64,000 nt of DNA from Rallus limicola. Lineage: Eukaryota; Chordata; Aves; Gruiformes; Rallidae. Location: the NCBI GenBank assembly GCA_022605955.1, contig JAKCOZ010000007.1, positions 13,273,501 to 13,337,500 on the forward strand. Reading direction: 5' to 3'. The notes below the pieces were generated by a model. That model did no database searches. It saw only the letters and a list, made by a program, of their open reading frames with translations, and was not told where the DNA came from. Position numbers and translations under genes: made by a program. Below are positions 37,701-48,602 of this stretch, piece after piece; positions within the stretch are counted from its first letter, which is position 1, and every line of letters starts with the position of its first letter.

Positions 37701-39925
37701 GATAACACACATGTAGAATAAATCGGTCAAATGAGAAAAGACAGGTATTTAACTGAACATTAGCACCAAATTGAACCTTGGTACTTTTTCAAAACTGGAA
37801 TATTCTTCTCCAGGAAAATCAATGAAGATAACTTCTAATGTCTGCATCAGCAGGAAACTGGGATAGCAGCTACTATCTGGAAGCTCAGATATTTTTGGAA
37901 ATAAGATTCAGGGAAGAAACTAAATTGCAAACAGATGAGAGAAGTTTTCTCTTCAATTACAATATCCATTAGATAAGTCTACATTTTAGGTCCTTAAAGG
38001 TAATGCCAGACAAGCTTTAGCAGCATCTAAAAAGAGGTGCTTTGACAGTCTAATCAGCAATGTGTGGGTAGTTACTGATTCATTTTTCATGATTTTGGGA
38101 CACATATCTCCCTGTAAATACTGGAGGAAGTGCCAATTTGATTAAAAACTAGATGTGCCAAGCTATCACTGCTTTGGAAGATACTTCACAACCAACAGCA
38201 CAGGATGTTTTAATCATCATTATGTCATCATATATAATCACATTGATTCTTTGAGAATCACCATAAGGAGATAACTAAATAACTAATTAATGACTTGTTT
38301 GGGGAAAGCCTCTATTGTAAGGGTCCTCAGAGCTTAGTCTTCAACTGGACTGGATGACACCCTCCAAATTGCTGTTCTGCTCAGTTCTTACACTCAGCTG
38401 ATCTGTGGTTCTCTGATTTCATGAGCCACCCATACTCTTTATCTTGTTATGTATAAAAAATCCTATTGCTACTCCACCTCTGTACGAAAGACTGTTCTGC
38501 ATGACCATTTCTACATCTTCAGAAACAGTTTCTACTGACTGCTTACATGTACACTTTGATCAACAAGAACAATCTGTGTGTGTTGCTGGCACTACCAGAT
38601 TCTCCACACAGGATGGCACTCAATGCATTCAAGAAGAAAGGACAACCTGTCATAGGCAGCCTCAGGGAATCTTCAGGACTGCCCAAAACTCCCAACTGGA
38701 TTGTCCCAGTAAGAGTCAAGTTTACTTATGAAAGTGACTAGAAGTTCTGTCAATCACTTTGTCTCAAATATAATGTCTCATCTGCATAAAGAGTAGATGG
38801 GGAGTTCCTGGACTACCCAGTGACATAACAACCTCAGTGTACAGGGTGTGTACTCAGTCACAGCCCTTATAGCCTGCTGCACCACAGCGGTAGTTATGGG
38901 ACAGACATGGATTTCATCTTCCATCACACTTCTGCACTTACATAGCTCTTGTCACAGGTAACACTTCCCTTTTTCACTTGTGCATGGGTGTAATGTTATA
39001 TGCACTATTTTGTTTAGATCTCCTTACAGACTGCCAAAGCATCACAATTTCAGCATTTTTCATCTGGATTTGGAAATAATGTCTTTACCATTTCCTGGTC
39101 GTACAAATGGTGTTTTCATTTTTCCTATTCCTGGTTAGCAAATGCCAACAGCTTCATCAAATGATAAGACCACCTTTCTCAAAATTTCTGTTCCCAGTAT
39201 TCATTTGTTCTTGTTAAAATGTGTAAGCAAGTGCCCATTACACCAACAAACATTGTCATCTTGAATTTCCTGTCAGTCCTCATCCAGGTATTAGTCTTAT
39301 GTTTTATACCTACAAATTAGACTACCTTGGGAACCCAATTATTTGGGAGAGTATTTGTAGTGCATCAAGTATAATATCAAGGTACAATGTAAAAAATAAT
39401 GTTACAGAATGCTAATTAGGATAAATAATAGCTAAAATTAACTTCTTTGTTCTATTGTTTAAAGTTTATGCTATTTGTTTCCCATGTACCTATGCCTGTA
39501 TGAATGACCCTTTATCTACAATTGATACACCCAGCAATGAAAAACTGTGTTGTCTTATCTAGGAAACCAGATTTTCTACCAAGTCAGTCTGATGCTTGAC
39601 TATTTCAGTGTTGACTTCCAGGTTCTTTATCTTCTGTCTAGAAGAACACCTCTGTACCAAGATCAAAATTCACAATTCTTTTTGCTTTTACAGAGGTGGT
39701 TCTGCTAACAGAAATTCATCATTTCTACATCTTTAAGTTTAACATTTAAATTTCCAATAACATTTTCTGCCATACTTCATCTTAAATAACAGCTAACCCT
39801 GCAAAAGTATTTACAGATCTATCTCCCAGATGTTCAGCCTAAGTTATTTTATGTTTTCTGGTGAATATGTGCCAGAGAATTCTGAGACACATTAATCCAT
39901 AAAAGTTTCATCACTTTTACACCAG
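37701..39925. other. Unique sequence, nothing recognised
   Basis: 2.2 kb. Two overlapping plus-strand frames (38444-38731, 95 codons; 38547-38741, 64 codons) were examined and neither resembles a known domain. No repeat landmark. Confidence 0.5.
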
Positions 39926-40502
39926 TGTGCTCGTTTCCACAGGGATAGAGTTAATTTTCTACATTTTAGCTGGCATGGCGTTGGTTTGGATTTGTGCTGA
40001 TAATACAGAAGTTGATAACACAGGGATGTTTTTGTTACTGCTGAGCAGTGCTTACACGGAGCCAGAGCTTCCCCTGCTTTGCACACTACCCCACCAGTGA
40101 GTAGGCTGGGGGTGCACAAGGAGTTGGGAAGGGGATACAGCTGGGACAGCTGACCCAAACTGACGAAAGGATATTCCATACCATATGATGCAATGCTCCA
40201 CATATAAAACTGAGGAAGAAGAAGAAAAGCGTGCACATTCAGAGTGATGGTGTTGGTCTTCCCAAGTAGCCATTACACATGATATAGCCCTGCTTTCCTG
40301 GGGACGGCTGAACACCTACCTGCACATGGAACATGGGGAATGAATTTCTTGGCTTGCTTTCCTTGTGTGCATGGCTTTTGCTTTACCTGTTAAACTGCCT
40401 TTATCTCTCTCCCATCTCACCAGGGGAGAGTGAGTGGGTGAGTGAGTGAGTGAGTGAGCGGCTCCATGGTGCTTAGCTGCTGGCTGGGGTTAAACCACAA
40501 CA
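39926..40502 (+). mobile_element. Solo ERV LTR (family 1), 577 bp
   Basis: TGTGCTCG start and CACAACA end, with GGGATAGAGTTAATTTTC, GGGATACAGCTGGGACAGCT, the TATA box CATATAAAAC (about 40201-40210), TTAAACTGCCTTTATCTC and CTGGCTGGGGTTAAACCAC. Same family as 19674-20166 and 29416-29930 but longer between TATA and poly(A) regions. It also carries a GAGT microsatellite near its 3' end. The flanks ACCAG and AACTA do not form a clear 5-bp duplication. No internal ERV sequence. Confidence 0.93.
40438..40459. repeat. (GTGA)n microsatellite inside LTR
   Basis: Five or more GTGA units within the R/U5-side sequence of the LTR. Other copies of the family show only short versions, so this is a local expansion. 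Confidence 0.9.
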
Positions 40503-42028
40503 AACTAGAACAAGTAACTGTGATACATCTACCACTAGATATAAAAAGCATTTTTAAATGGCAAATTAAAAAAAACCCTTAGACTTGCAAGAACATCGTA
40601 TATGTATCACGTTCCTGTATCATATGTTCTGTATCATGTTTCTGTATAATATGAATATGTGTCACACAATAATAAAGCAAACTCTACTCCAGGAGATTTT
40701 CTGCCATATGCAGATAATCATCCTGCATCTTTTAAAAGATCCAGTCAGGATTTTGGAATTAGGAGATTTATGTACCCAATTCCAATGACATTCAGTACGA
40801 TACTACACCTAAAAAACAAGTACTTAGAATAGTTTCAGAATACACAACTATAAATAGATTCAGAAAGGAGAAGAGGTGGTGTTGTCAGGTTTTTAATCAG
40901 ATCTATTTTCTTAATGAAAACAGTCAAGCCTATACCACACATGGCTCAGCAGGGCAATTTTTTTAGCAATGCATATTTTAATCTCATTCATTCCTGATCA
41001 GACTGAAGCTGCCAACACTTTGACACTCAGAGAATGCAAACTGACCATCCAGTCATCAAATAACCTGATACGCACTGATAGCTTCAGCCTTTTATTCTAG
41101 TCTGCAAAAGCAGAGTAGGAAGCAAAGGGCAGGAAGGTATTTGCACTGCTCCTAACATTAGTTAAGGTTCATAAATAAAAAACTTTAGCATTTGGCTCTC
41201 CTATTTGATTTATGCATATTTAATTCATATAGATAAATGATAGATTGGCAAATCTCTTCAGATATGATATTTTGTTTGCTTTTAATTTGTTTAATCACTC
41301 TCTCTTTTTAATGTTTTTCTAAGTGATCTAGTTTTAGCTGGCAAACAACATTAAAAACTGCCTTTTTCAGCCAGTAACTTCAATCGAATCTAATTTTTCC
41401 CCTTGAGCATTATGGAATTTATATTTCCTGCCTCTTGGAGCTGTGCACTCTTTAGAAAGGTTGTAAAATCACTTTGTGGACAAGCACAGAAGGAAAACAT
41501 TCTAAAAGTGCTTTTCCCAAAGAGTAGATTAAAACGCATGAAACCAAAGGTTTGGTTAAGAAGTAGAATCTCTCTGTAAATACTGTGCTGCTGCATCAGA
41601 GGCCACTTGTAGGGGAAAAAAAAAAAAGAAGTTCGTATTTTCTCTTCCTTCTCTATTTATAAAGGCTTTGGAAGAAACACAGCTAGTATCCTGTAAAGGA
41701 AAATACTAAAAGTAGTCAGTAGCCTATTTTTCAATAGGAAGCAGAAAAAGCTTTCAAGAATATAAATCCAGAGCTCAATACAGAGACTTAGATCCAATTT
41801 AAAAATAAAATAATTTGCATTCTTTTGCTGCATCTAGCTAATAGTTTTTACCGTCCACAAATAAATTGTCTTCTTCAAGCATTTTTTTGAAAAGGACAAA
41901 AAAAAAAGGAGCCAAAACACTTAACTGAAGATTTTTAATCTGCAGTTTCACTCCCACTGCCAGTTGTCTGAAACCTCTTTCTCCCTTCTAAAATAAGATT
42001 AGTGGCTTGATGAATAAGGGAAATCAGT
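40503..42028. other. Unique sequence, nothing recognised
   Basis: 1.5 kb of AT-rich sequence. A short imperfect tandem of CTGTATCATRTKTT-like words lies at about 40612-40650. No exon or transposon was recognised. Confidence 0.5.
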
Positions 42029-42290
42029 AGTTAATGCTTATTTCCACTTTAGTAAGGCTTCTGACACCGTTTCCCACAACATCCTCACAGAAAAACTGAG
42101 AAAGTAGAGACTAGATAAGCGAACAGTAAGGTGGGCTAAAAACAGCCAGGCTCAAAGAATTTTTTGTGATCAGCTGCACAAAGTCCATCTGGAAGCCAAG
42201 TGATAGTGGTGTCCCACAGGGGTTGAAATTGGGTCCAAACCAATTTAACATTTTCATTAATGGAAATGGCTTAATGAGCACTTTCCCCAG
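42029..42290 (+). mobile_element. CR1 ORF2 internal fragment (RT motifs A-B)
   Basis: The plus strand matches CR1 ORF2 only in the middle of the reverse transcriptase: TTTAGTAAGGCTTCTGACAC (SKAFD-like motif A region), TTTCCCACAACATCCT, GTGTCCCACAGGGGTTG (the PQG motif region) and AACATTTTCATTAATGG (NIFIN). Frameshifts break the frame repeatedly. Both ends are lost and the right side is cut by an opposite-strand CR1 at 42326. Confidence 0.85.
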
Positions 42291-42325
42291 CTCCCTCAGT
42301 ACCCTTGGAGGATCTCTTTTGAGCC

Positions 42326-42829
42326 CATAGAATAGAATAATATAATAAAATAATTAATGTTGAAAAAGACCTCCAAGATCATCTAGTCCAACCATCCCCC
42401 TACCACCTGTATGACTCACTAAGCCCTAAGTACCTCATCCAACTTCTCCTTGAACACCCCAAGGACTGTGACTCCACCACCTCCCCATACAATCCATTCC
42501 AATGCCTAACCACTCTTTTTGAAAAGAAATTTCTCCTAATTTTTAACCTGAACCTCCCCTGGCACAATTTGCAGCCATTCCCTCTTGTCCTATTGTTACT
42601 TATCTATGAGAAGAGGCTGACCCCCAGCTCACCACAGGTAGTTGCAGAGAGCAATAAGGTCTCCCCTGAGCTTTCTCTTCTCCGGGCAGAACAATCCCAG
42701 TTCTCTCAGCTGCTTCTCATAAGACTTGTGCATCTAAGTGGTGCAGAAGGTTGTTAATCATTTCCCCTTGGATTATGGGGGGCTTCATGCTGCTCCCCAT
42801 TCCTGTCTTCCAGCTCATGGGCTGGGTGG
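42326..42829 (-). mobile_element. CR1 with internal deletion
   Basis: The minus-strand element starts with a diverged terminal repeat (CATAGAATAGAATAATAT), then GACCTCCAAGATCATCTAG, CCACCACCTCCCCATAC, GGCACAATTTGCAGCC, AAGGTCTCCCCTGAGC and CTCATAAGACTTGTG. At AGACTTGTG (42722-42730) it jumps to a far more 5' part of ORF2, read backwards: TAAGTGGTGCAGAAGG, TTTCCCCTTGGATTATGG, CATGCTGCTCCCCATTCCTG and TCTTCCAGCTCATGGG. Both joined CR1 parts contain an ACAAGTCT-like word, so the join lies at microhomology. Confidence 0.88.
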
Positions 42830-42833
42830 AGGA

Positions 42834-43131
42834 GGAAGGGGAAGCATTTATTGTTTACATTTTTATTCTGGAGCAACCACTATGCCTACTGAAGTCCTAC
42901 TACCTATGAAGTTCCTGGACATCACCTGCTGATGGGAAGTGAAGAATAATCTTTTGTGTTTCCTTTGCTTCCATGTCTGGCCTTTCCTTTTGCTGTATTA
43001 AACTGCCCTTATCTTGACCTATCAGGTTTCTTCCATCTACATTCCCTTGGCCCCTGCTCTTTCCTGCTGAGGAGGAGAGTGATAGATTGGCTTTGTGGAC
43101 ACGTGACATCCAGCCAAGGTGAACCCACTTG
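42834..43131 (+). mobile_element. ERV LTR fragment (family 2), 3' part
   Basis: Contains the polyadenylation word in GCTGTATTAAACTGCC, CTTATCTTGACC, a CTGCTGAGGAGGAGAGTGAT block and the terminal GTGACATCCAGCCAAGGTGA then ACCCACT. This is the 3' end of the same general LTR family as 43306-44135 and 55531-56097. The left edge abuts CR1 sequence and the LTR start is not identifiable. Confidence 0.7.
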
Positions 43132-43305
43132 AGTCATTTCAGGCACACAAAGTGATCCATGAGTAATTTGAAATAAGGGTAGTTAGAGGTAATAGGCAAA
43201 ACACAGACTGCACAGTATTAGAGAGAAGAGGGGTCATGGGGAATTTCAGTTGTTATAATTGTAGTGAAGGGGCAAGGGGTGGATTCTGTGTAATCCATCC
43301 ACTTT
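43132..43305. other. 174-bp unassigned spacer between LTR pieces
   Basis: Lies between an LTR 3' end and an LTR 5' start. No primer-binding site complementary to a tRNA 3' end and no retroviral reading frame could be recognised, so its status as remaining ERV interior is unproven. Confidence 0.4.
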
Positions 43306-44135
43306 TGTTTGGTGTTGTGGCTATGTTATTTTGATTTAGGTGTGGGGAATTATTGGTAGTGGTGGTGTCTGTGAGAAGAAGCCCATACGGGCTCCAAGAT
43401 GGACTTGTCACTGGCCAAGGGCAAGCCCATCAATGATGATGATAGCTCCTCTGTGACAGCATATTAAAGAAGTTGGAAAAATACTGTGCAACAGAAACTG
43501 AAGTCACAGAGAACAGTGAGAATTTGTGAGAACAAGGTCAGTGAAGAAGGAGGTGGTCCAGACACTGGAGCAAGATACAACCCTGCAGGCCATGGAGAAG
43601 ACCATGGTGAAGCAGGTTATCACCCTGCAGCCCATGGAAGATGATGAGGGAGAAGATAACCATCTGCAGCCCGTGGAGGACCATATGCCTGAGCAGGTGA
43701 ATGTCTGAAGAAGGCCGTGGCCCCATGGGAAGCCCACACTGGCAAAACCTGTGGACCTGTAGAGAGAAAGCAGAGGCTGGAGCAGGTTTGCTGACAGGAC
43801 TTGCTGCCCCATGGGGGACCCACATGGAAGCAGTCTGGTCCTGAAAGTCTGCACCCCATGGAAGGGACCCATGCTGAAGCAATTTAGGAAGAACTGCAGT
43901 CAGTGTGAAGGACTTGTGTTGGAGAAGTCAGTGGAGGACTGTCTCCTATGGGAGGGACCCCATGCTTGAGCAGTTGAAAAGTATGAAGAGTCCTCCCCCT
44001 GAGGAGGAACAGCAGAGACAGCATGTGATGAACAGTCTGCAGTTCCCATTCCCCGCCTCCCTGTGCCACTGGGAGAATTAGGCAGAGAAAACCAGGAGTG
44101 AAGTTAAGCCTGGAAAGAAGGGAGGGGTGAGGGAT
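43306..44135 (+). mobile_element. ERV LTR (family 2), 5' and middle part
   Basis: Starts near TGTTTGGTGTTGTGGC, with TCTGTGAGAAGAAGCCC, GGCTCCAAGATGGACTTG, a CTCCTCTGTGACAGCATATT block (AT-rich core-promoter-like) and GGTCAGTGAAGAAGGAGG. A series of degenerate CCCATGG/GAGCAG repeats follows, then GGAGTCCTCCCCCTGAGGAG, GGAATTAGGCAGAGAAAAC-like sequence and AAGAAGGGAGGGGTGAGGG. The usual 3' part (poly(A) region and terminal bases) is missing after about 44135. The 60-codon frame at 43526-43708 lies in the repeats and is not a retroviral gene. Confidence 0.8.
43573..43990 (+). repeat. Degenerate minisatellite inside LTR
   Basis: Imperfect units of about 35-45 bp built around CCCATGG(A/G) followed by ACCC/CCCAYRCTGGAGCAG-type words repeat roughly eight to ten times. 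The same organisation, reversed, is seen at about 55970-56097, so the array is a family property and not a local expansion. Confidence 0.7.
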
Positions 44136-45374
44136 TAGGATACTAGATTATCATCTACAATGAGGAGAGGGAAGGCAACACAAATGAAAGAGAAATGTTA
44201 CTTAAAGTGTTATTAATTTTCTCCTGCAAGAAGATGGTTAGGTCTTCTGCAAAGAGAGAAACTCATTCATTCTTCAAATATTCTTCTTGTCATGCCTCTA
44301 TGCCATGGAAGAACAAAGTGTGTTTAGTATAAATAGGGGCTTGAGTTTGGAATTTGTCATTGTGCTTAAGAACAGACAAAACAAATTCACCCCATTTGAG
44401 TTTTCTGTAAAGTTAAGATAAACAAGGAGACCCTAAACATCTTCCTTATTATTTACAAACTGAAAGAGTAAGTTAGCCTTATACATCTAATACTATGTAA
44501 TTAGATCAGAGACAAACCAATGCACACCATTTATTTATCAAAGGAATACAGTATTTGCAAGTGCTATAGAATACTAGCATTTACTTAGAGCAAAAAATAT
44601 ATTTTGTCTTCTAGAGTAGCCTTTCTTTTGACTTTATTAGCTCAACTTAGAAATAGCTGATGTCCCTACAACTACTGAAGAAAATTTTTGGTCATCTTAG
44701 AAATTTTTCAAAAGTACAAAAGCTTTTGCCCGAATATCTCATTAAATCACATCCCTATAAGATGATCTAAAAGGTTGTATTTCATCACTCCAGTGGACGA
44801 TTTAGACTATGCTATCCACTGCAACTGGTGTTTCTAGGTGATGTCACTACACCAGTGCAGTTATAGATATTTATTTTATGGTCCCCTTTAGCTGGTAGCA
44901 AAAGTTTCCCCTGCAGATCCAGCTTTATACCTTCGAAGCCTAATCCTTGGTTTATCTGATTGAGGGAAGCATTCACAAAGACAAGCTGTGTTTTAATAGA
45001 ATTTTTTTTTTGTTAGGCTTCTCTCTGGTGAAAGGAGAAAGAGAAGGTCATTCAGAGCCTTGTTCAAAGGAGATGTTAAACTGTAGGAGTTCAGAGTTGT
45101 TTGACTAGCTGAGGTGCTAGCCAACTCTGTTCTGAAAAGAGGATTTAAGTTTTGGTCTTTCACTGCTTGCTTTCCCTGTTTCAGTGCTATAAACTTTTGG
45201 AATAGTTCACAAGGTTAATTTGACCTACTGTTCCTAAGCATCCAAAGAAAACAGTAACCACATGCTATTTCATCTAGTATACTGAAATTGAACTAAAGAA
45301 CAAATGTGAAAACTTACTATGTGTTTTATACAAGTTATCTATAAACCTAGCAGAGCTTAAAGCTTTGTCCTCCA
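44136..45374. other. Unique sequence, nothing recognised
   Basis: 1.2 kb of AT-rich DNA between an LTR and a CR1. No open frame of note. Confidence 0.5.
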
Positions 45375-45963
45375 AGCCCAATGCCACAACCAGGCAGATG
45401 AAGTCTTCTTTCAGCAGCTGGAAAAGGCCTCACAGTCGCATGCTCTGGTGCCATGAGTGACTCTCATCACATTCTCTGCTGTAAAGGCAATACAAATATC
45501 TGGAACATATCAAAGGCAATTTCCTGATAGAGTCATCAATGATCTGACTGGGGAGATGCTCTGATCTGCTTGCCAGACAAAAAACAGGACAAATTATTGG
45601 AAAGGGAAGCCTTGGCTACTGTTACTGCAAGTCCATCGTAACACAAGATGAAGCAAATTGAGCAGCTAAATTGCAAGCCTAGACTTCAGAAGAGCAGAGT
45701 TTTGCCACTTCAGAGACTTGGTAGGATTCCTTAAGAAGCTGTCCTAGTGGGCAAAGCAGATTAGGAAGGAGACCTGACTAATCCTCAGAGCATAATAATA
45801 GTCCATTCCAATGTAAACAAAGTCATACAAGCATGGGAGAAGGCAAGTATGCTTGAACATGTTGCTCCTCACTGATCTGAAACACCAGAAGAAAGTACAC
45901 AGAAGGTGGAAACAGAACCAGGCATTGCAAGAGAAATACAAGGACATTGTTCTCTCGATCATG
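45375..45963 (+). mobile_element. Older CR1, left half (split by insertion)
   Basis: CR1 ORF2 sequence from the late endonuclease region onwards: CAGGCAGATGAAGTCTTCTT, TTTCAGCAGCTGGAAAAGGC, CCTTAAGAAGCTGTCCTAG, ACACAGAAGGTGGAAACAG and AATACAAGGACATTGTTC, ending at CGATCATG (45956-45963). The next part of the family sequence does not follow; it resumes at about 47199. Stops and shifts are frequent, so there is no usable frame. It is interrupted by the CR1 at 45956-47198. Confidence 0.85.
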
Positions 45964-47198
45964 TTGGGAGTCTGGGGAGGTCTCTGCTGACTGGAAGCTA
46001 GCCAATGTTATTCAAATTTACAAGAAGGTGGTTCAGTGAATTTGATATCTTTCTATTATAATGTGGCCCACCTAGTAGATGAAGAGAAAGTGGTGGATGT
46101 AGTTTTTCTGGAGCCTACTAAGGCCTTTGATACTGTCCTTCACAGAATCCTTCTGGAAAAGTTGTGGGTTCAGAATTCACTGGGTGAAGAACTGGTTGAA
46201 GAGCAGAGCTCAAAGGGTTCTAGCGAATGGGGCTTCATTAGCTGGCTTCTGGTCACCAGTGATGTTCCTCAGGGTTAAATACTAGAGCCAGTCTTATTCA
46301 ATACATGTATCAACAACCTGGATGCAGGAATTGAAGGCACCATCATCAAGCTTGTGAGTTATACCAAAATGGGAAGTGCTGCTGACTCTCTCGAGGGACA
46401 AGGTGTCTCGCAGAGGGATTTTGATAGATCAAAGCATTGGGTTATAATTAATGGGATGAAATTTAAAGTGATAAAATGCCAGATCCAGCATCTAGGACAT
46501 TGCTCAAGAATAAATTGGGTGAGGAGTGGATGGAGAGCATCCCCATAGAAAGGAGCCTGAGGTTGACCACAGCTCCATATGAGCCAGCCACTTGCTCTGG
46601 CAGCCAAGGGGGCAAACTCCATCCTGGGTGCACCAAACACAGAGTAACCAGCCAGACAAGAGGGGTGATTTTCACACTGTGCTCAGCCTTGGTGCAGCCT
46701 TGCCTTGAGTACTTTGTGCAGTTCTGGGGCCCACGATTTAAGAAGGATTTGAAGGTCCTAGAATTCATCTGAAGCAGGGCAACAAATCTGGTGGCAGTGC
46801 TGGAAGACATGTCTTGTAAGGAGTGGCTAAGGACTTTGGGCTTATCTAGTTTGGAGAAAAGGAGGCTGAGGGGTGACCCCATTGCTCTCTACAGAAGAGA
46901 GAAGAAATGGAGAGAAAAGTCCTGAACTCTTCTCCATGGCGTCCAGGACACATGGGAATGGTTCAAAACTGCAACAGGGGAGGTTCAGATTTGACATTAG
47001 AAGAAGGTGGAACAGAAACAGTTCAGGAGTCCTACAAAGGTGGTCAATGCCCCAGGTCTGACAGTTTTTAAGAGGCATTTGGACAATAAACTCAACAACA
47101 TGCTTTAGCTTTTGTTTAGCCCTGAAGTGGTCAGGTAGTTCAACTAGATGGTGGTTGTAGTGTCTTCCAAATGAAATTACTCTATTCTATTCTATTTC
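45956..47198 (+). mobile_element. CR1 inserted into older CR1
   Basis: A 5'-truncated CR1 running from mid ORF2 to the 3' end. Landmarks in order are GGTCTCTGCTGACTGGAAGC, AAGGCCTTTGATACTGTCC, CACCAGTGATGTTCCTCAGG, GTGGAGCGAG-less CTTGAGTACTTTGTGCAG, TCTGGGGCCCACGATTTAAG, TTTGGAGAAAAGGAGGCTGA, GAGGTTCAGATTTGACATTA and the terminal ACTCTATTCTATTCTATTT. Its first bases overlap CGATCATG with the host CR1. The sequence after its tail picks up the host CR1 exactly where 45963 left off. Confidence 0.9.
46036..46772 (+). pseudogene. CR1 ORF2 reverse-transcriptase remnant
   Basis: The first frame (46036-46278) gives VVFLEPTKAFDTVLHRILLE (RT motif A region; the usual LD before SKAFD reads LE, so the motif A catalytic aspartate is replaced) and ends at a stop immediately after VTSDVPQG. 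A second frame (46354-46548) holds GMKFKVIKCQIQHLGH and a third (46476-46772) ALVQPCLEYFVQFWGPRFKK, so at least two frameshifts are present. The sequence encodes no working polymerase. Confidence 0.85.
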
Positions 47199-47705
47199 TT
47201 TGTAGTTATGAACTCGGGAAAGCCAAAGCTCAACTGGAGCTGAAACTAGCAAGAGAAAGGAAGGGCAAAGATTTCTAAAAATACACTTTTAGCAAAAGAA
47301 AAAGTAAGGAAAGCATAGGCCTATCACTTAGTAGGGCTGGGGATGTACTGAAAAGTGCTTGGAAAAAGGCTGAAGTACTCAGTGCTGCCTTTGCCCCAGA
47401 TTTCACTAGTAAGGTATGTGCTCAGGCTTCTCAGGTGCTTGAGACTCATAGCAAAATCTGTGGGAGTGAAGCAGTATCCACAGGAATAAAGAGATCACTT
47501 AACCCACCTGGATCTGTGGACCCAGATGAACATGCATCCAAGGGAGTTAGAGGCTTATATTGTTGTAAGGCTGTTCTCTGTCATCTTTGCGATGTTGGAG
47601 TAATTGGGAGGGGTTCCTGGTAATTGAAAAAAAGACAGTCATTGCATCTGTTCTGAAGAAAGGCAAGAAAGAAGACCTGAGGAGATAAAGGACTCACCTG
47701 TTTTC
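47199..47705 (+). mobile_element. Older CR1, right half (split by insertion)
   Basis: Continues the CR1 of 45375-45963: GAAAGCCAAAGCTCAACTGG, AGCTGAAACTAGCAAGAGAA, GGCTGAAGTACTCAGTGCTG, TTTGCCCCAGATTTCACTAG, GGAGGGGTTCCTGG and AAGAAAGGCAAGAAAGAAGA. This is the linker and first RT motifs of ORF2. It ends near 47705 without a CR1 3' end, so the old element is truncated on this side. Frames are broken throughout. Confidence 0.85.
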
Positions 47706-47877
47706 AGCCTCTTTAAGAAGTGAACTTCTATGTTTTAGAGGAGAAGCTACTGTATAAAAACAGTAAAGAGGAAGTTAAAAAAATCAGGTTCATTACATCA
47801 AAGAAAAACAGACAATCATTTTCTGGAGCAATGATAGATAAGAGCTAAGGAGATAATTAAATGAGATGTAAATTAAA

Positions 47878-47910
47878 GGGTAGAGTAAGGGTAGAGTAAG
47901 AGTAAAGTAA
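47878..47910. repeat. 11-bp tandem repeat, three units
   Basis: GGGTAGAGTAA twice, then GAGTAAAGTAA with two changes, directly adjacent. Confidence 0.9.
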
Positions 47911-48562
47911 TTAGAATATCTGCATGAATTTTAGAATACTTTGCATTACCAACATTTATTTATAATTTAAAATAAAGAGCATAATGTATTCTAGTAATAC
48001 TTGCAAAAATAAATTGGTTTAGATCCTTTGACAAGTTGACATAATGAATGTTATACCACATAAACATGCACATTTCCTAATAATGAAAAAAAATACACTT
48101 TTCAGCAAATGTATTTTCTAGTTAACATTGTAATTTGGTTATTTGCTTGCATAAATTTCAAATGGAAGAACACTTAAAGTTTATCTGAAACACCATCTGA
48201 AAAATATAATATTTACTTCTCTAAAGAAAAAAGCAAAAGGAATTTGCAACTATGACAGAATAGCTTATTCATTCATGTATTTCCCATGTATGCACACAGC
48301 TTTTTTAATGTATTTGCTGCTTTGAAAACTGAAATGAATGCAAAAATATGTTTTCTTGTAAGCTTTTACACTAACTGTAAGCTGATTTTTCTGTACCTTA
48401 GCCAATGAATATCACTTACCTATTCCTCAGTGAGAAGTGTTGCTCCTACACATTATCTGCCAAACGATCTGGCATGTTTCCAGTCACACACATACCCAAA
48501 ATCTGCTAGTTAATATTTGTCAACTTGGCACCTATGTATATTTTTCTGTAAAAGCATGGTTG

Positions 48563-48602
48563 CTTCCTACCTTCCTTCCTTCCTTCCTTCATTTATTTAT
48601 TT
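48563..48602. repeat. (CTTC)n-(ATTT)n compound microsatellite
   Basis: Five CTTC units followed by about three ATTT units. Confidence 0.92.

Noticed and set aside
38444..38741. Two overlapping plus-strand open frames, considered as a retrocopy
   Set aside because: Neither translation resembles a known protein, and no poly(A) tail or flanking duplication is present.
43526..43708. 60-codon acidic frame with repeated LQPMED/LQPVED
   Set aside because: It lies within the degenerate minisatellite of an ERV LTR and the periodicity comes from the DNA repeat.
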